Positions 10,871-21,800 of a DNA stretch of 64,000 nt are shown one piece after another (the stretch's first letter is position 1; every line of letters begins with the position of its first letter). Below the pieces are notes generated by a model, which ran no database searches, was not told the origin of the DNA, and worked only from the letters and a program-made list of their open reading frames with translations. The DNA lies in the NCBI RefSeq assembly GCF_034190915.1, contig NW_026947490.1, positions 68,189,494-68,253,493 on the forward strand, written 5' to 3'. The stretch is from Cavia porcellus. Taxonomy: Eukaryota; Chordata; Mammalia; Rodentia; Caviidae. The position numbers were made by a program, and so were the translations under genes.

Positions 10871-10993
10871 CTCTCCTTTGGGCAGGAGCTTCTGTTCATC
10901 CAGCTTGAAGGCAGTGCCTATTCTTCTCCGCACGATGGGCGGCTCCTCCCCTGGGTCCAGTGGGTATTCCACAGGGAGCTTGCCGGTGAGCTC
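10871..10993 (-). CDS. FRMD4A: FRMD4A coding exon (5th in window): central CUPID segment
   Basis: This 123-nt exon (41 codons, window residues 165-205) is phase 0 on both sides, with acceptor CATTGCAG and donor GTGAGC. It reads [20 protein letters not shown], then [20 protein letters not shown] and a final E. The LTGKLP...YPL...[14 protein letters not shown] pattern is a signature of the DUF3338/CUPID family. In the transcript a (UG)n microsatellite lies about 70 nt upstream of the acceptor. Skipping would be in frame but would remove the core of the cytohesin-binding module. Confidence 0.96.
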
Positions 10994-11059
10994 CTGCAAT
11001 GAAGGGAGCACTTTGCCATGAAACAGAGCAGAGCACGTGCTGGCCATTGTTCTAGGATG

Positions 11060-11061
<2 letters not shown>

Positions 11062-11108
<47 letters not shown>
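11062..11108. repeat. (AC)n microsatellite, about 23 units
   Basis: Uninterrupted AC run. In the FRMD4A pre-mRNA it is (UG)n, about 70 nt upstream of the acceptor of the exon at 10871-10993. Confidence 0.97.
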
Positions 11109-11110
<2 letters not shown>

Positions 11111-12331
11111 ACTTTAGTGCCCAGATCAACCAACAGATGAGAAGCATCAGCATGGAGCTACAACACAACTGCACAAAATGAAATTTCGTCTCTAAAACGT
11201 GTGCCAGTGCTCTTTTCCCTTCAGACCAGTGGCATTCTGAAGTTTTTCCTAAACCAGTTTCTGTCAAGTAAATAAAAGTCTGCTGGGCTTCTTAATATTC
11301 TGCCCTCATTCTTGCGCTGATCTAACGAGTGTCCTGAGTACCTGCTGTGTCCCCAGCAAGGCCACACAGCAAGGTCAGGAAACAGCAGTCGACATAACTC
11401 TGAGTCTTTCTGAACTCTTCCCACCGCGTCCGACATTCTCTACCATCTAAGTTCAGGATTTCTTTCAAGTGAGCATTCATAGGAGGAGCGCGATACCTAT
11501 ACGGCCCTTCCCAGAAAAGTGCATTATCACACAGTTGCAGTTGGAACATGGATAGTAATTATCTCCTCTGGCCAGCGATGAAGGGACATGCTGAACAGAA
11601 GACACTAACTTGCATATAATTTAAGAGTTTAAGAAACTGAAAATGTCATCTATTTGATTAACAAGGCTTCTGGAAGATCTGCTGTACTTCGGGCTCTGGG
11701 TCACTGTGAGCTGTGCACAGCTCGGTGTGAGGTGGTGCTAACCCCACTGTGCAGCCAGCCATCACGTGTGTGAAGCTTCCTAGTCCCAAAGCAGTGCAGA
11801 AGCTGCACAGACACTCAAAGGCTGCTGGGGTACGTGAGAACTCAGGAGTGTCCTGCTGGGAACATTTGTCATCCACACAGAACCTTTCTGTGCCAGGCGT
11901 CCAGTGGTGGTGGGACTTGCATCAGTGGAGGGACACTGTTTTCCACTCCTGTGTCCTGAATGACCCGGAAGCACACGCAGCATGTTCCTGTCTCCTGCAC
12001 CTCTCTTTCCATCTTCACAGCACTGGGAGTGACCCTGCACTTTGGTCCTCCCTGTAAGCGGCTCAGAGCACAGTGGCTCCGTCTGAGTCTGACATTGCAG
12101 CATTTTTCCCTATGACTTTCTTCCTTTTGGAAACGTGGTTCAGAGTCTGCCAAGTAGCTATGCGTTAATTCTACAGCTTTTTGACTGGTTCTCCCAGAGT
12201 CTGTCTTTTAATGTACAACTATTGAAGGTTCTGTATGCTCAGGATGTTTTTGTTCGTTTTGCATCTTGAAAAAGGTGGGTGAAGTTGTTAATCATGTCAT
12301 GGATTTATAATGCTAAAGTGTTTGTAGTTTT

Positions 12332-12441
12332 TTTTTTTTTTTTTTTTGTCTTTTTCGTTTTTATCGGTACCAGGGATCGAACTCATGACTGCCTGCTTGC
12401 AAGGCAGGCACTTATGCCGCTGAGCTAAATCCCCAGCCCCA
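12332..12441 (-). mobile_element. ID SINE, full length, with target-site duplication
   Basis: This is the same ID subfamily as the copy at 1278, in reverse: poly(T), then the complement of GGTACCGATAAAAA, B-box, A-box and CCCCAGCCCC. The flanks AAAGTGTTTGTAGTTTT (12315-12331) and AAAGTGTTTGTGGTTTT (12442-12458) are duplications with one mismatch. Confidence 0.94.
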
Positions 12442-14090
12442 AAAGTGTTTGTGGTTTTAAAAAATATTTTTTAATTGAGGTGACCAATTTTTCACTAGCA
12501 GCCTTAAAGTATCCAAGTCAAGATCTTGGTTCTGCCGACATTTAATCTGATTCATGTAACCAGAGCTGTGTGGCACAGGCTAATTTCATGCCCTGCCACG
12601 GGGCCTCTCTATACTCTGCTGGAAGCTCCCACTGTACCCCAGACTGGGTGCTGTGCTTCCCACAGGTCGAACAGAGCTTCCTGGCCCTGAGCTGAGAGGG
12701 AGCTGCCTGAGGACAGCATGGATGGCCAGGCGCCCAGCTCTGCACCGCCACCCGGGTCAGGAGCGGGGCAGCAGAGTCTTGCTGGGCTTTTTCCACTCAG
12801 GTTATGATTCTGCTGTCACCACTGAGAACTGAGGGCCTTGTTTTCCTGATTTTGCTGTTGTTTCTGGGAGACACAGGGAGACCCTACTGTGTAGGCCAGC
12901 CTTGCTCCGATGTGTTCTTGCGTCTAATGTGGACTCGTTGTTGGGTTTAGGGACTTTTCTTTTGATTTTAAGAAAACAAGGTTTTATAAGTTATTAAAGG
13001 CAGACACAAAATCCTGTATTTTTTCACTCCTTCAAGCATATTCTTTGTAAAAATGTCGCTAATACTAACAGTATCACATAGCACATTCCCCCAGCCAAGC
13101 CAGCTGCTTTCCTGAGATTTGCATGGATTTGTACTAATGTGGTTCTGCTTTGAGTGGGCTCCGGCTTAAATCAATCCAGACCATAATTAAGCCAAGTTGA
13201 AATGTCACGTGATCTCATTCTGTGGACCTGCGTCTCATTCCTTCTCTGCAAAGCATTATTATCTGGGGGAGGGGACACGTCTCAGGGCTGGCTGGAAACT
13301 CCACCTCCTCCTCATTCAGCTCTGGCTCCCAGAAGAGCTCTTTGTCCTGTTATGGGGCACCCGACCACTCCCAGGAGCGCACCTCCCACACTGTGTCCAT
13401 GTGCACACACACACCGCAGTATGTGCTACACTTAAAAATGCCGTCCCGAGACTCTTCATAGAGGGTCACTGAACAAGCAGAAGAAAGAATGGAGATTCCA
13501 TAAATGCAGAAGTAGACTTCCGGGTCCTCTAGATGCTCATGAAAACAGAACCTGGGGCAGTCACGGCTCGGGGAGACAGCTTTCCACAGAATTTAAACAT
13601 ATCACTAGGTGATGATTTCTCTTTTAAAAAATGAAAGTCAGAGATGGTAGATCCTGAGGTTGAAGGGGACTCACACATTTCATGTGGTATCCTGGGTAAC
13701 TGACCAGCAGGGATGCTCCATCCACAGATAAACAATATCCCCAGGAAAAGAAAAAACGGCCGACAATAAATCCAGGCCCAGAGTGTTGGGGAGTGCAGGT
13801 CATTTCCTGTGAAAGGCAAGAGCACACAGGAGTGTGCTCTGTGAACTCTGGGGGTGTGTGTGCATGCGCCATGGCTTGTTCTGGCTTGACGTCTGGCCTC
13901 TGGAAGGTCCCGTTAAGGTTCTATGAGCACCAGCTTTGGTGGGTTACAGGGTCCCTCAACCGTCACTGGCTCAGCTACCGCTATGCTTGTCATAGAAGGG
14001 GGCATGTGTACAGCATTTGTGGGAGCCCCCACCTCCCCAGGACATCTCTTAGGAGGGGACATTGCAAACCACACAGACGCAGCTGCTCAC

Positions 14091-14224
14091 CGCCTCTCGC
14101 AGACAGAGCCGCTTCAGCTCCTCTAGCCTCTGGCGCAGAGTCTCCTCCAGTGCTTCCTGCCGGGACTTCAAGGCAGCCAGCATGTCCTTCTTGGCCGATT
14201 GAGAGCTGTCTGACTCCTGAGAAC
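14091..14224 (-). CDS. FRMD4A: FRMD4A coding exon (4th in window): start of CUPID coiled coil
   Basis: The exon is 134 nt: two bases complete a split Gly codon and 44 codons follow (window residues 121-164), ending in phase 0. The acceptor ends TTTACCGGCAG and the donor is GTGAGC. The reading is SQESDSSQSAKKDMLAALKS followed by RQEALEETLRQRLEELKRLC and LREA. The second half is a strongly predicted amphipathic helix and forms the N-terminal coiled coil of the cytohesin-interacting module. The Ser-rich beginning is a linker after the FERM-adjacent region. Confidence 0.96.
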
Positions 14225-17053
14225 CTGCCGGTAAACAGTGGGTTAAAAAGAGCAGCTGACAGAGGATGTCCACCTGGGCCACTTTAGCAGGGTCCCACAC
14301 CAGGGATCGGGGCAGTGGGGGTGCTCAGCTTCCAGGGGAGGAGAGAGTTCAGGCACTGCCTGGAATTATGGCTGCTCAGAGGACTGACAGCCCTGAAAAA
14401 GAAGTCTGTCTTTCCTGATTATTTTAAAATATGTCACATGCCTGTCTTAATCTCACTAGCAAATTTCAAATACATTTTACACAATGAAAAACGAAAGTTC
14501 AAGCTCATCATTCTGTTTTTCATTCATCCATTTACAAGTGTTGATTTTAATTAAATTCTTGAGTTTTTGCTTTGTGCAAACATAATGTCTGTTTATCATA
14601 AAAGTTTTGAAAATGTAGGCAGGTAGAAAAATAGCCCATAAACTAGTGACCCAGAAGTAACCACTCGTTGGCATTTTCTTCTGCCTTTTTTCTATGAATA
14701 TGTATATTAAAAGTACAATTTGCATTTCATCATATTTTGTTAACTTAATGCTGTATCATGAACACACCATCTCCGAATAGAAGTTACACGTAGTTTTCCT
14801 GTGCTTTCCTGCATAGATTATCTATGATGACTCCCACAGCAGGCTGCTAGATATGAAGCCTTTGTAGAAGAAAGGAAACTGTGAACCAAACAAAAGGAAA
14901 ATAATCTGAAATGCCAAAGGCAGGAGTGTGAGACCAAAAAGAATAATTTCTGAGCCGCCTTGTTTAGATCCTTGCATAGGTTTCCTGTAACGAAGCTCTT
15001 AGACTTCTTTAGCCTTGCTCATTGGTTAGGGAAGGCACAGTGCCTCCCAGGAAAAGGGCAAGCTGATTATTGCTTTTCTTCTCATGCCCATGGAGAGCAG
15101 AACTGATATAAATAAGCAGGTGTTATTGTGCATTCAAGGGGTTCGGGCCCTGCTGTTGACAACAATGGCAAACTACCCTGAAAGCCTACAGAAATCAATC
15201 TAATTAAAGTTGGCAAGATCCCTTCTGTGAAAATTACAACACTCTGCAGAGAAAAATTAAAGACTAAATAAATGCACTGTGCTCCTGGATTGGACAGTTG
15301 GTATTTTAAAGGTATCAATTTGCCATGAATTAAAATATTCAAAACAATCCCAAGAAAAGTCCAGGAAGAATTCTTCTTTTATTTCCCCTTCGGAGGGGAA
15401 TAGGAGTTGTATTTCCATATGAAACAACAAAAATTTTTGGACAGTTCAGTGACCTTGTGGCAGATGTGAGAATAATCCGACTGGGATTCCCAGAGTCAAT
15501 GATTTGGTTCAGTTTCTTCTATGGTAACGAAAACATCTGAATAAGAACCACAGAAGGCTTTGAACCAAATAGCTGTGCTATATTCAAACGCTTCCCTGAA
15601 CATTCCATCCTACTCTTTGATTTAGGATTTCTGGGCAGGAAACATATATCCCCTCCATCACCATGCCACTAGACACTTCTAACCCTAACCGTGAAGTTCC
15701 CTTAGTGTATAAGTGCACTTTGACTCTGACATGGCTTTGTTCTTTTCTCTCCACAGTACATTTGAGCTTGCAGTTAGAACATCCATCACTTGTAGGAATG
15801 TACCATTTTTACACCTCCCCAGTAACAAATAAATATGAGCTTGAATGCACAAGCAAATAAATGTCATCTGTCACATATTTAGATGCTATAATTAAATTAT
15901 ATTTCATCCCGGAAAAAAGTCCAGTGTCTTTAAGTTGTTCATTCATTGAAGCGACCTTCTGGCTCCGAATCATGGCTGTGGCTCTCTCTGCTGCAGTTTG
16001 ATACGCTTCAGCTACAGGTTTCTAAATTTAAGAGCAAAAGCTTGGTCCTCACCAAGACTCCATTACCTCACTTGTGCCTCTCAGGTACTAAATCAGTAGG
16101 GTGACGTGTTCATGGAACACAGCCTGCATATTATTGCAGGCTCCCCTTTCTGCAATGGTTCAGGTTTTCCAGCTCTGTAAGTCAATTACCCTGTGCTTAT
16201 CAGCACTAAAATATCTCCAGTCTATATCCATCTAGTGTGACAAGGTTAAATCATTATGAATCTTAATCTGGTTCTCTCAGTAACAGTCACCAATCCCACT
16301 TGAAGATACAGGAAAATTTAATGAGGTACTCTCTCTCCCATCAGCTAAAAATTTAATAAGAAGGTAAAATAATACTGCAAGGAAGTCAGACTGGAGATTT
16401 GAAAAACAGACCAGGAGACACTCAGGCCCAAGAAGATTAAAGGATTTCGAGCTCAAGTGAAAAATTCAGTTTCCCCTTTCACCCCCACCTAACTTCTCAG
16501 TAGGAAATGGTGATTTATTAACTCAAACCTAAGAATTAACTATGTTTAAGAACAGCAAAAGTCACATTATTAAACACTGGGAAGAAAAGTGCACAATTTT
16601 TGGGTGACCGGATCTGCAGTTATGGGATTAGTTAAAATCTGGCCTTTAGGTGCAGGGCTGATTAATGCTACCTAAATTATTATTTACTATAATTAGCCTA
16701 AATACAAAAGTGCATAGGATGGGCAAGGTCCTGGCAGGCCAAATGGCTCCTGAGTCCTTTTCTGAGGCTGACCATAGCCTAACACCTGTGTGTACCTTCA
16801 GGTTGGAAATCTCTGCAAGAGAAACCTACTGCCTGGGGATCAAGTCCCTGCGAAGTGGCTAAGTGAGCCCACTGTGGACACGCAGAGGATAAAAAGGATT
16901 TGGATCTAATGAAGTCTAAACCACGTGACCTTAGGGGAGTTACCAGCCCTCCTGCCTCGGCACTCAGCACTGTATAAGATCATGCATGTGGGGTACCTGG
17001 TGCCGCGCCTGAGGCAGGTAAACCCTCAGTCCAGGGCACAGTTGGCACAAGTG

Positions 17054-17056
<3 letters not shown>

Positions 17057-17092
<36 letters not shown>
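17057..17092. repeat. (AC)18 microsatellite
   Basis: Uninterrupted AC run in intronic DNA. Confidence 0.97.
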
Positions 17093-17095
<3 letters not shown>

Positions 17096-19344
17096 AGTAG
17101 ACTTAGAAAGAGAGAAATCACTGAAGCGCCTTCCTCTGAGTTGCTCAGGTAGGAGCAGCTCAAAGAAAAGCTCCTCACTGCAATTCAGAGCAGGAGGACT
17201 TGCTTGGCCTCCAAAGCTCACCTGAAGACAGGAGAAACAGAGGTGTAGACCATGTTTTCAAATTCTATTTCTTGAGCCCTGGATTTGCAGCTATGCCTCT
17301 GGGGCTGCCACAGACAGAGATGGGAATCAGGTCGGGGATCTGCTGGTCTCCTCTCCCTACTCCCCAAGCCAGAGCACCTCCACACTCATGGGTATAAGGC
17401 CACAGGTTGTCAGACTGGATTGGAAAAAGGCCCCACTGCCTTTACACCTTGAAAGGAGATCCACTGTTCTGGGCCCTGAGTGTCCCAGCTGCTCCGTGTC
17501 CCAGCTCATGAAAACCAAGCTGGGAGGCTGTTACCCACGGTTAGGCACACAGGGCCACTCTGAGGAGAGGTGGCCAAGTGCCCAGTGACAGTTCGTGGAG
17601 AGAAGCTCCCCAGGCATTGGAGCCCAGACTGCTTGGTAATGCTAAGCAGGCACCTCGCCCTCTGCCAACACCCCTTGGCTTTCCTTGAGCCAGAAGGCAG
17701 AGAAACAAGGCTGCCAGACGTCAGAGGGCAGAAGCTCACTCTCCAGCTGGCTGCCTCTTTCCCTTTGGAAGAAACAGCCTGAGGAAAGCCCCGGGGCTCA
17801 GGTCAGTGGTGGGCTCCCAAGTAAAGTGGGAGGAACATGTAGACCTTGTTGTAGACACAGAAAGAAGTTTAAATCGGCATCGAGCTGATGGAACAGAATG
17901 GAACGGGCCGTCTCTGCTCCTGCTGTATTGTGCACTGCCAGTTATCTGAATGTACAAATCTCTTTCATGGTGTAAGTTCAGCCCCTTAGAAATTAAAGTG
18001 GGGTAAACCTGCTGTCTTTGGGAGGGGCTGATGGATAAGACGTTCAGGTTTTTGCTGCTAAGCAGCGGGAGAGGGGTTACTCACTTCTAGGAGCCATCAT
18101 AGTCTTATCTATAAAGTGCTCCACTGACCGCCTGCCAGGATTCCGCCAAACCTAAAGAATTTGCATCTCAGTTAAAACCTACTCGGGTAGTTGCCTCTTA
18201 CTGCTGTCATTTCTGAAGTTTTTACAAAGAGGAGTCATAGACACAGTATAATCTGCGCTCTTTCTCTCTTCCTCATCCAAACCTCCAGAAAAGACAAGCG
18301 TTCTGCCAATCTTTTGGTCTTTTCTTTCATTCCCTGCGGTAGCCTCCTGTGGTTGGGAGAGCAGATCTAATCAGCATCCAGTGCTTAAAAGACTTCCCAT
18401 CTTCTCTTATCAACAGGCCAAAGCAAATATATGTAAGACTGAATGCCAAATGGGGTTTAATTGGAACTGTCTTTAAGGTTAGTGAAGTAGGGAGATGGAT
18501 GGACGCCTCCTTCCCTGTGTCTAGAAGATCGAAATTTCAAGGTGTCTAGACAGAGAACACAGTAGCCAAGGTAGCTGCTTGGAGGGATGTCCAAATCTGA
18601 TGAGTTGGTGGGAGGCTAAGGAAAAATCGAGGTGTTCTAAATAGTTTTGGGAGTTACACAGAATGTATGATTCTGGGGGTTAGGTATCAAGCAGTACCCA
18701 ACAGTACTTAAATGCCCAGGAGTGTGTGTGAGTCTGGCACTGGGGGCTCTCCGTGCAGAAGCTGCTGTGTTCCCCCTGTGCTCCTGATGAACTCCAGGAC
18801 CCAAGTGGGTCACACAGCCTCCTAAGGTTTCAGCTCCTTCCCTTACATATTGAGGATGAAAACTTGGGAGAGTTAAGAGGTCATGCTTGAAAGATGCTTA
18901 GATGAAGGTTCAGGACATAGGCGGGACCATATGGACATCAGCAGTCATTCTAATGAGAAAGTGTTTCCAGCTTTCATTAGGGGTTGACATCCCAATTCTA
19001 GAGGACGCCACAGAGCAGGAGAGGAGAGGACAGAGTGGACAAGCAAGGACAAGCTGAGCGTGGATGGCTGCTGACTGCTTCCCTTTAAGAAGTTGGGTTC
19101 CTTCTCTGACTTACAGCTAGGAACACTGAGTGTCAGGGGTTCACTCTCCAGCAAACCCTTCCTCCCTGTTAGTACCCAGGAAACATCCATCTGACTGATA
19201 CTAGAGGAGAATATAATCTTTTGGCTTAGGCTATTTTGTGATCACATTTCAATCAAAACCCAAAGAATATCACTGAAATAGGTCACCAATAATCTGACTG
19301 ATGTGGAGGCGAAAAAGCTGCCATAAAAAGATAGACCTGCCAAG

Positions 19345-19470
19345 GGCAACGATGCATGTCTATAATCCTGGCACCAGGAGGCGGAGGCAGGAGGACTGCT
19401 GCAAGTCCAAGGCCAGCCCGAGTGACATATAGTGAGTTCAAGGCCAGTGTGAACTAAAATCCACCAGCCA
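19345..19470 (+). mobile_element. B1-type SINE
   Basis: Diverged 7SL-derived core (TATAATCCTGGCACCAGGAG, GCGGAGGCAGGAGGA, AAGGCCAGCC). No poly(A) tail remains. Confidence 0.75.
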
Positions 19471-19499
19471 ACCAACCAAACAAATGACAGTCCTATAGG

Positions 19500-19602
19500 G
19501 TGTGGTGGTGCATACCTGCACTCCCAGCACTCTGGGAGGTTGAGACAGGACCATTACAAATTCAAGAACCATCTGGGCTCTAAACGAAACCTTGTCTCAA
19601 AC
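19500..19602 (+). mobile_element. B1-type SINE
   Basis: GGGTGTGGTGGTGCATACCT with the AGCACTCTGGGAGG core and a TTGTCTCAAA end identify B1. It lies directly upstream of the Tigger-like terminal repeat. Confidence 0.85.
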
Positions 19603-19604
19603 TA

Positions 19605-20420
19605 CAGTGAACCCTTGAGTTACAACTGGCCTCACATAAAAACAATTTGGGTCATGACCTGAATTTTCGGTTTCACTTACGACCCCTAAAGTCAAGACTT
19701 ATGACCCAAATGACCCAAATGCTGGTCACTGGTGCACTTGTAAATGAAGACTCTCAATGCCAGGAAAGTGTAGGTAAGCGTCAGTCCAGGCCAGATGTAT
19801 AGGTTTGTGGGTGTGATTTTGGTCAGTGCTTTATATAATCGCTATGATTACTGCTATCAAAATGGCCCCCAAAAAAGCAAGAAAAGAAGCTGAAGGAGGA
19901 AGGGAAGGTAAAGAAAACAACCACAGCCGGAAAGAACACCGTCCAAGAAAAGAGAAACAGACAAGTTTAGACCAATCTGAAAAGGCTGAATCCTCATGAC
20001 CCAGAAGCAGGTCCTAGCAGGCTACAGACTGTCCCAAGGAGAGAAAGGACACCAGAGCCAGGTTCCTGATCCTCCTGTGGAAGGGGCCTCTCTTTCCAAA
20101 CAGCAACCACCTCCCACTCCGTCCTCCCTTCCTGCAAACCAAAAAGGTGTCCACCTGGATGGAGACTTGGACAGTCTGAAACTGTTCCTGGTAAAGATTT
20201 TATAACTTCTTGGTGTATACACTAGGAAAATGATTGGTGTTCCTGGTAAATTTTGCACCCTTTTTTATTATGAAAGTGTTAGTTAAAGGGTGCTTTGAGA
20301 GGTTTGGACTGCATTATGGGTATTCCATTATTTCTTATGAGAACAGTCTTGATTCACAACCAACTTGAGTAATAACCACCCTTCGAGAACAAATTAAGTT
20401 CATAAGTTAAGGGTCCCCTA
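19605..20420. mobile_element. Tigger-like (Tc1/mariner, pogo-type) DNA transposon remnant
   Basis: The left end CAGTGAACCCTTGAGTTACA and the reversed right end TAGGGGACCCTTAACTTATG are imperfect terminal inverted repeats (14 of 21 positions agree). A TA dinucleotide flanks both ends (19603-19604 and 20421-20422), the expected Tc1/mariner target duplication. Near 19862 an ATG opens MAPKKARKEAEGG and then soon breaks; this could be the basic N-terminus of a pogo-type transposase. At 816 bp the copy is internally deleted and non-autonomous. The family is inferred from end sequence; orientation follows the short ORF if real. Confidence 0.72.
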
Positions 20421-20435
20421 TAAAAAATAACTAAA

Positions 20436-20515
20436 GGGTTGGGGATGTAGCTCTGCGTGAAGGCCCTGAGTTCAGCCCTCAGTTCCACCACCGAAAACAA
20501 AACTAAACCAAACCA
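20436..20515 (+). mobile_element. ID-type SINE, older copy
   Basis: The GGGTTGGGGATGTAGCTCTG head and an A-rich end with a degenerate B-box (GAGTTCAGCCC) mark a diverged ID copy. It lies just after the Tigger-like element. Confidence 0.75.
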
Positions 20516-20995
20516 CCACATCACCAGAGAGACAGACTGAATGTTTCATTCCAAGCTAGGAAGTCATTTTCAGGGAGTGTTTGGAAATCCCTTGATGGAA
20601 CCAGCCAACACTGTGGACAGTACTGGAGACCATGGAACCACCTCTGTTGTTGCTGATGTCCACTTTCCAGATGTCAGACCAGGGGGCAGCTGCACACAGC
20701 CGGCTGGAAGTGGAAGGATGCTGGGGGAAGGCACAGCCCACTCTGGGCCAACCAGTGGCAGGGGCTGCTCAGGGTTGCGGTGGAGAAGCCCCTCCAGTCA
20801 TGCAAAGATCCTGTGGCTCAGCTGTGGATACAGGGTGGTCCTGCTGACTGGGGTGGGAACACTGAGGACCAGGCCACTGGCTTCAGAGAGTACAAGGGGC
20901 ACTCCTCTCTCTGGAAGGAAGGGGAAATTCAAAACAGGCACTGCCACCCAAAAGAAAGTTATCTGATATCCTCAAGACAAGGCAGGAAATAAGAA

Positions 20996-21011
20996 TGTGT
21001 GTGTGTGTGTG
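20996..21011. repeat. (TG)8 microsatellite
   Basis: Short uninterrupted TG run. Confidence 0.9.
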
Positions 21012-21614
21012 GACTTCTAGGGGGAAAATAGAACAGAAATAATAATGATAATAGAAAACGCATTCCCTGCAGGTCTGGAAAAACTGTAGGGAAAAGTTTC
21101 TGTAGACACTGAGGAATGAATGTGGGAGGAGGTCTGAACTCTCTTTTATGATAAAGGGATATTTATTTCCCTGACAAATCCTGGAGGATGAATTCCTTAC
21201 ATCAAAGAAGTCCCAGGAGACTCAGCAAACAGTGCCACATTGCAGACAGCAGGATCATCGAGGGTCTCTGGGGACTGTCTTGGTGGGTCTCAGTGTGATT
21301 CTCGGTGTAAAGAAGGCATGCATGGAGAACTTTTCATAGGGTGTAGAAATTTTAGAAATAAATCAGTCATTTCAAGGGGACTGAAATTGAACTCTTTGAG
21401 AAGCAAGTGATCTTGGTGACAGCTAGGAAACGTGAGGATAGCTCTGCTCTCTGTGGAGAGCCCCTGTCTCCACTGTTCCTGCACCAAAGAACGAAGGGTA
21501 CCGGGGTCATTTAAAGAGGCCAAGGATAGAACAGATTCCTTTTTAAAAAATGAACAGCATCTGGCTAGATATCTAACTGAAACAACAGTCTACAGCTAAC
21601 TCCTACGGTTCCCG

Positions 21615-21800
21615 TTTTTTTTCTTTTTTCACTGCACTAGAGATGCAACATTAGGCCTTCACATATGCCAGGCAAACACTCTACCCCTGAGCTGCATCCG
21701 CAGACTTTCTTACGAAGTTGCCTAATCTGGCCTTGACTTTGTGATCCTCCTGCCTCGTCCTCCTGAGTAGCAGGACTACAGGCATGCTGCCACCCGTTCC
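21615..21800 (-). mobile_element. B4-type composite SINE (ID + B1)
   Basis: A reversed ID-like half (CTACCCCTGAGCTGCATCC) is followed by a reversed B1-like half (GATCCTCCTGCCTCGTCCTC, CTGAGTAGCAGGACTACAGG). The dimer layout fits B4-type SINEs. Confidence 0.8.

Larger units (their letters stand above)
10994..14090 (-). other. FRMD4A: FRMD4A intron between 4th and 5th window exons
   Basis: It contains a (CA)n microsatellite at 11062-11108 and a young ID SINE near 12332-12441 in sense orientation to the gene. The remainder shows nothing I can name. Confidence 0.8.

Noticed and set aside
11000..11140. Val-Cys repeat proteins read from (GT)n tracts here and at 17, 28.9, 38 and 63 kb
   Set aside because: Translations of dinucleotide microsatellites, not genes.
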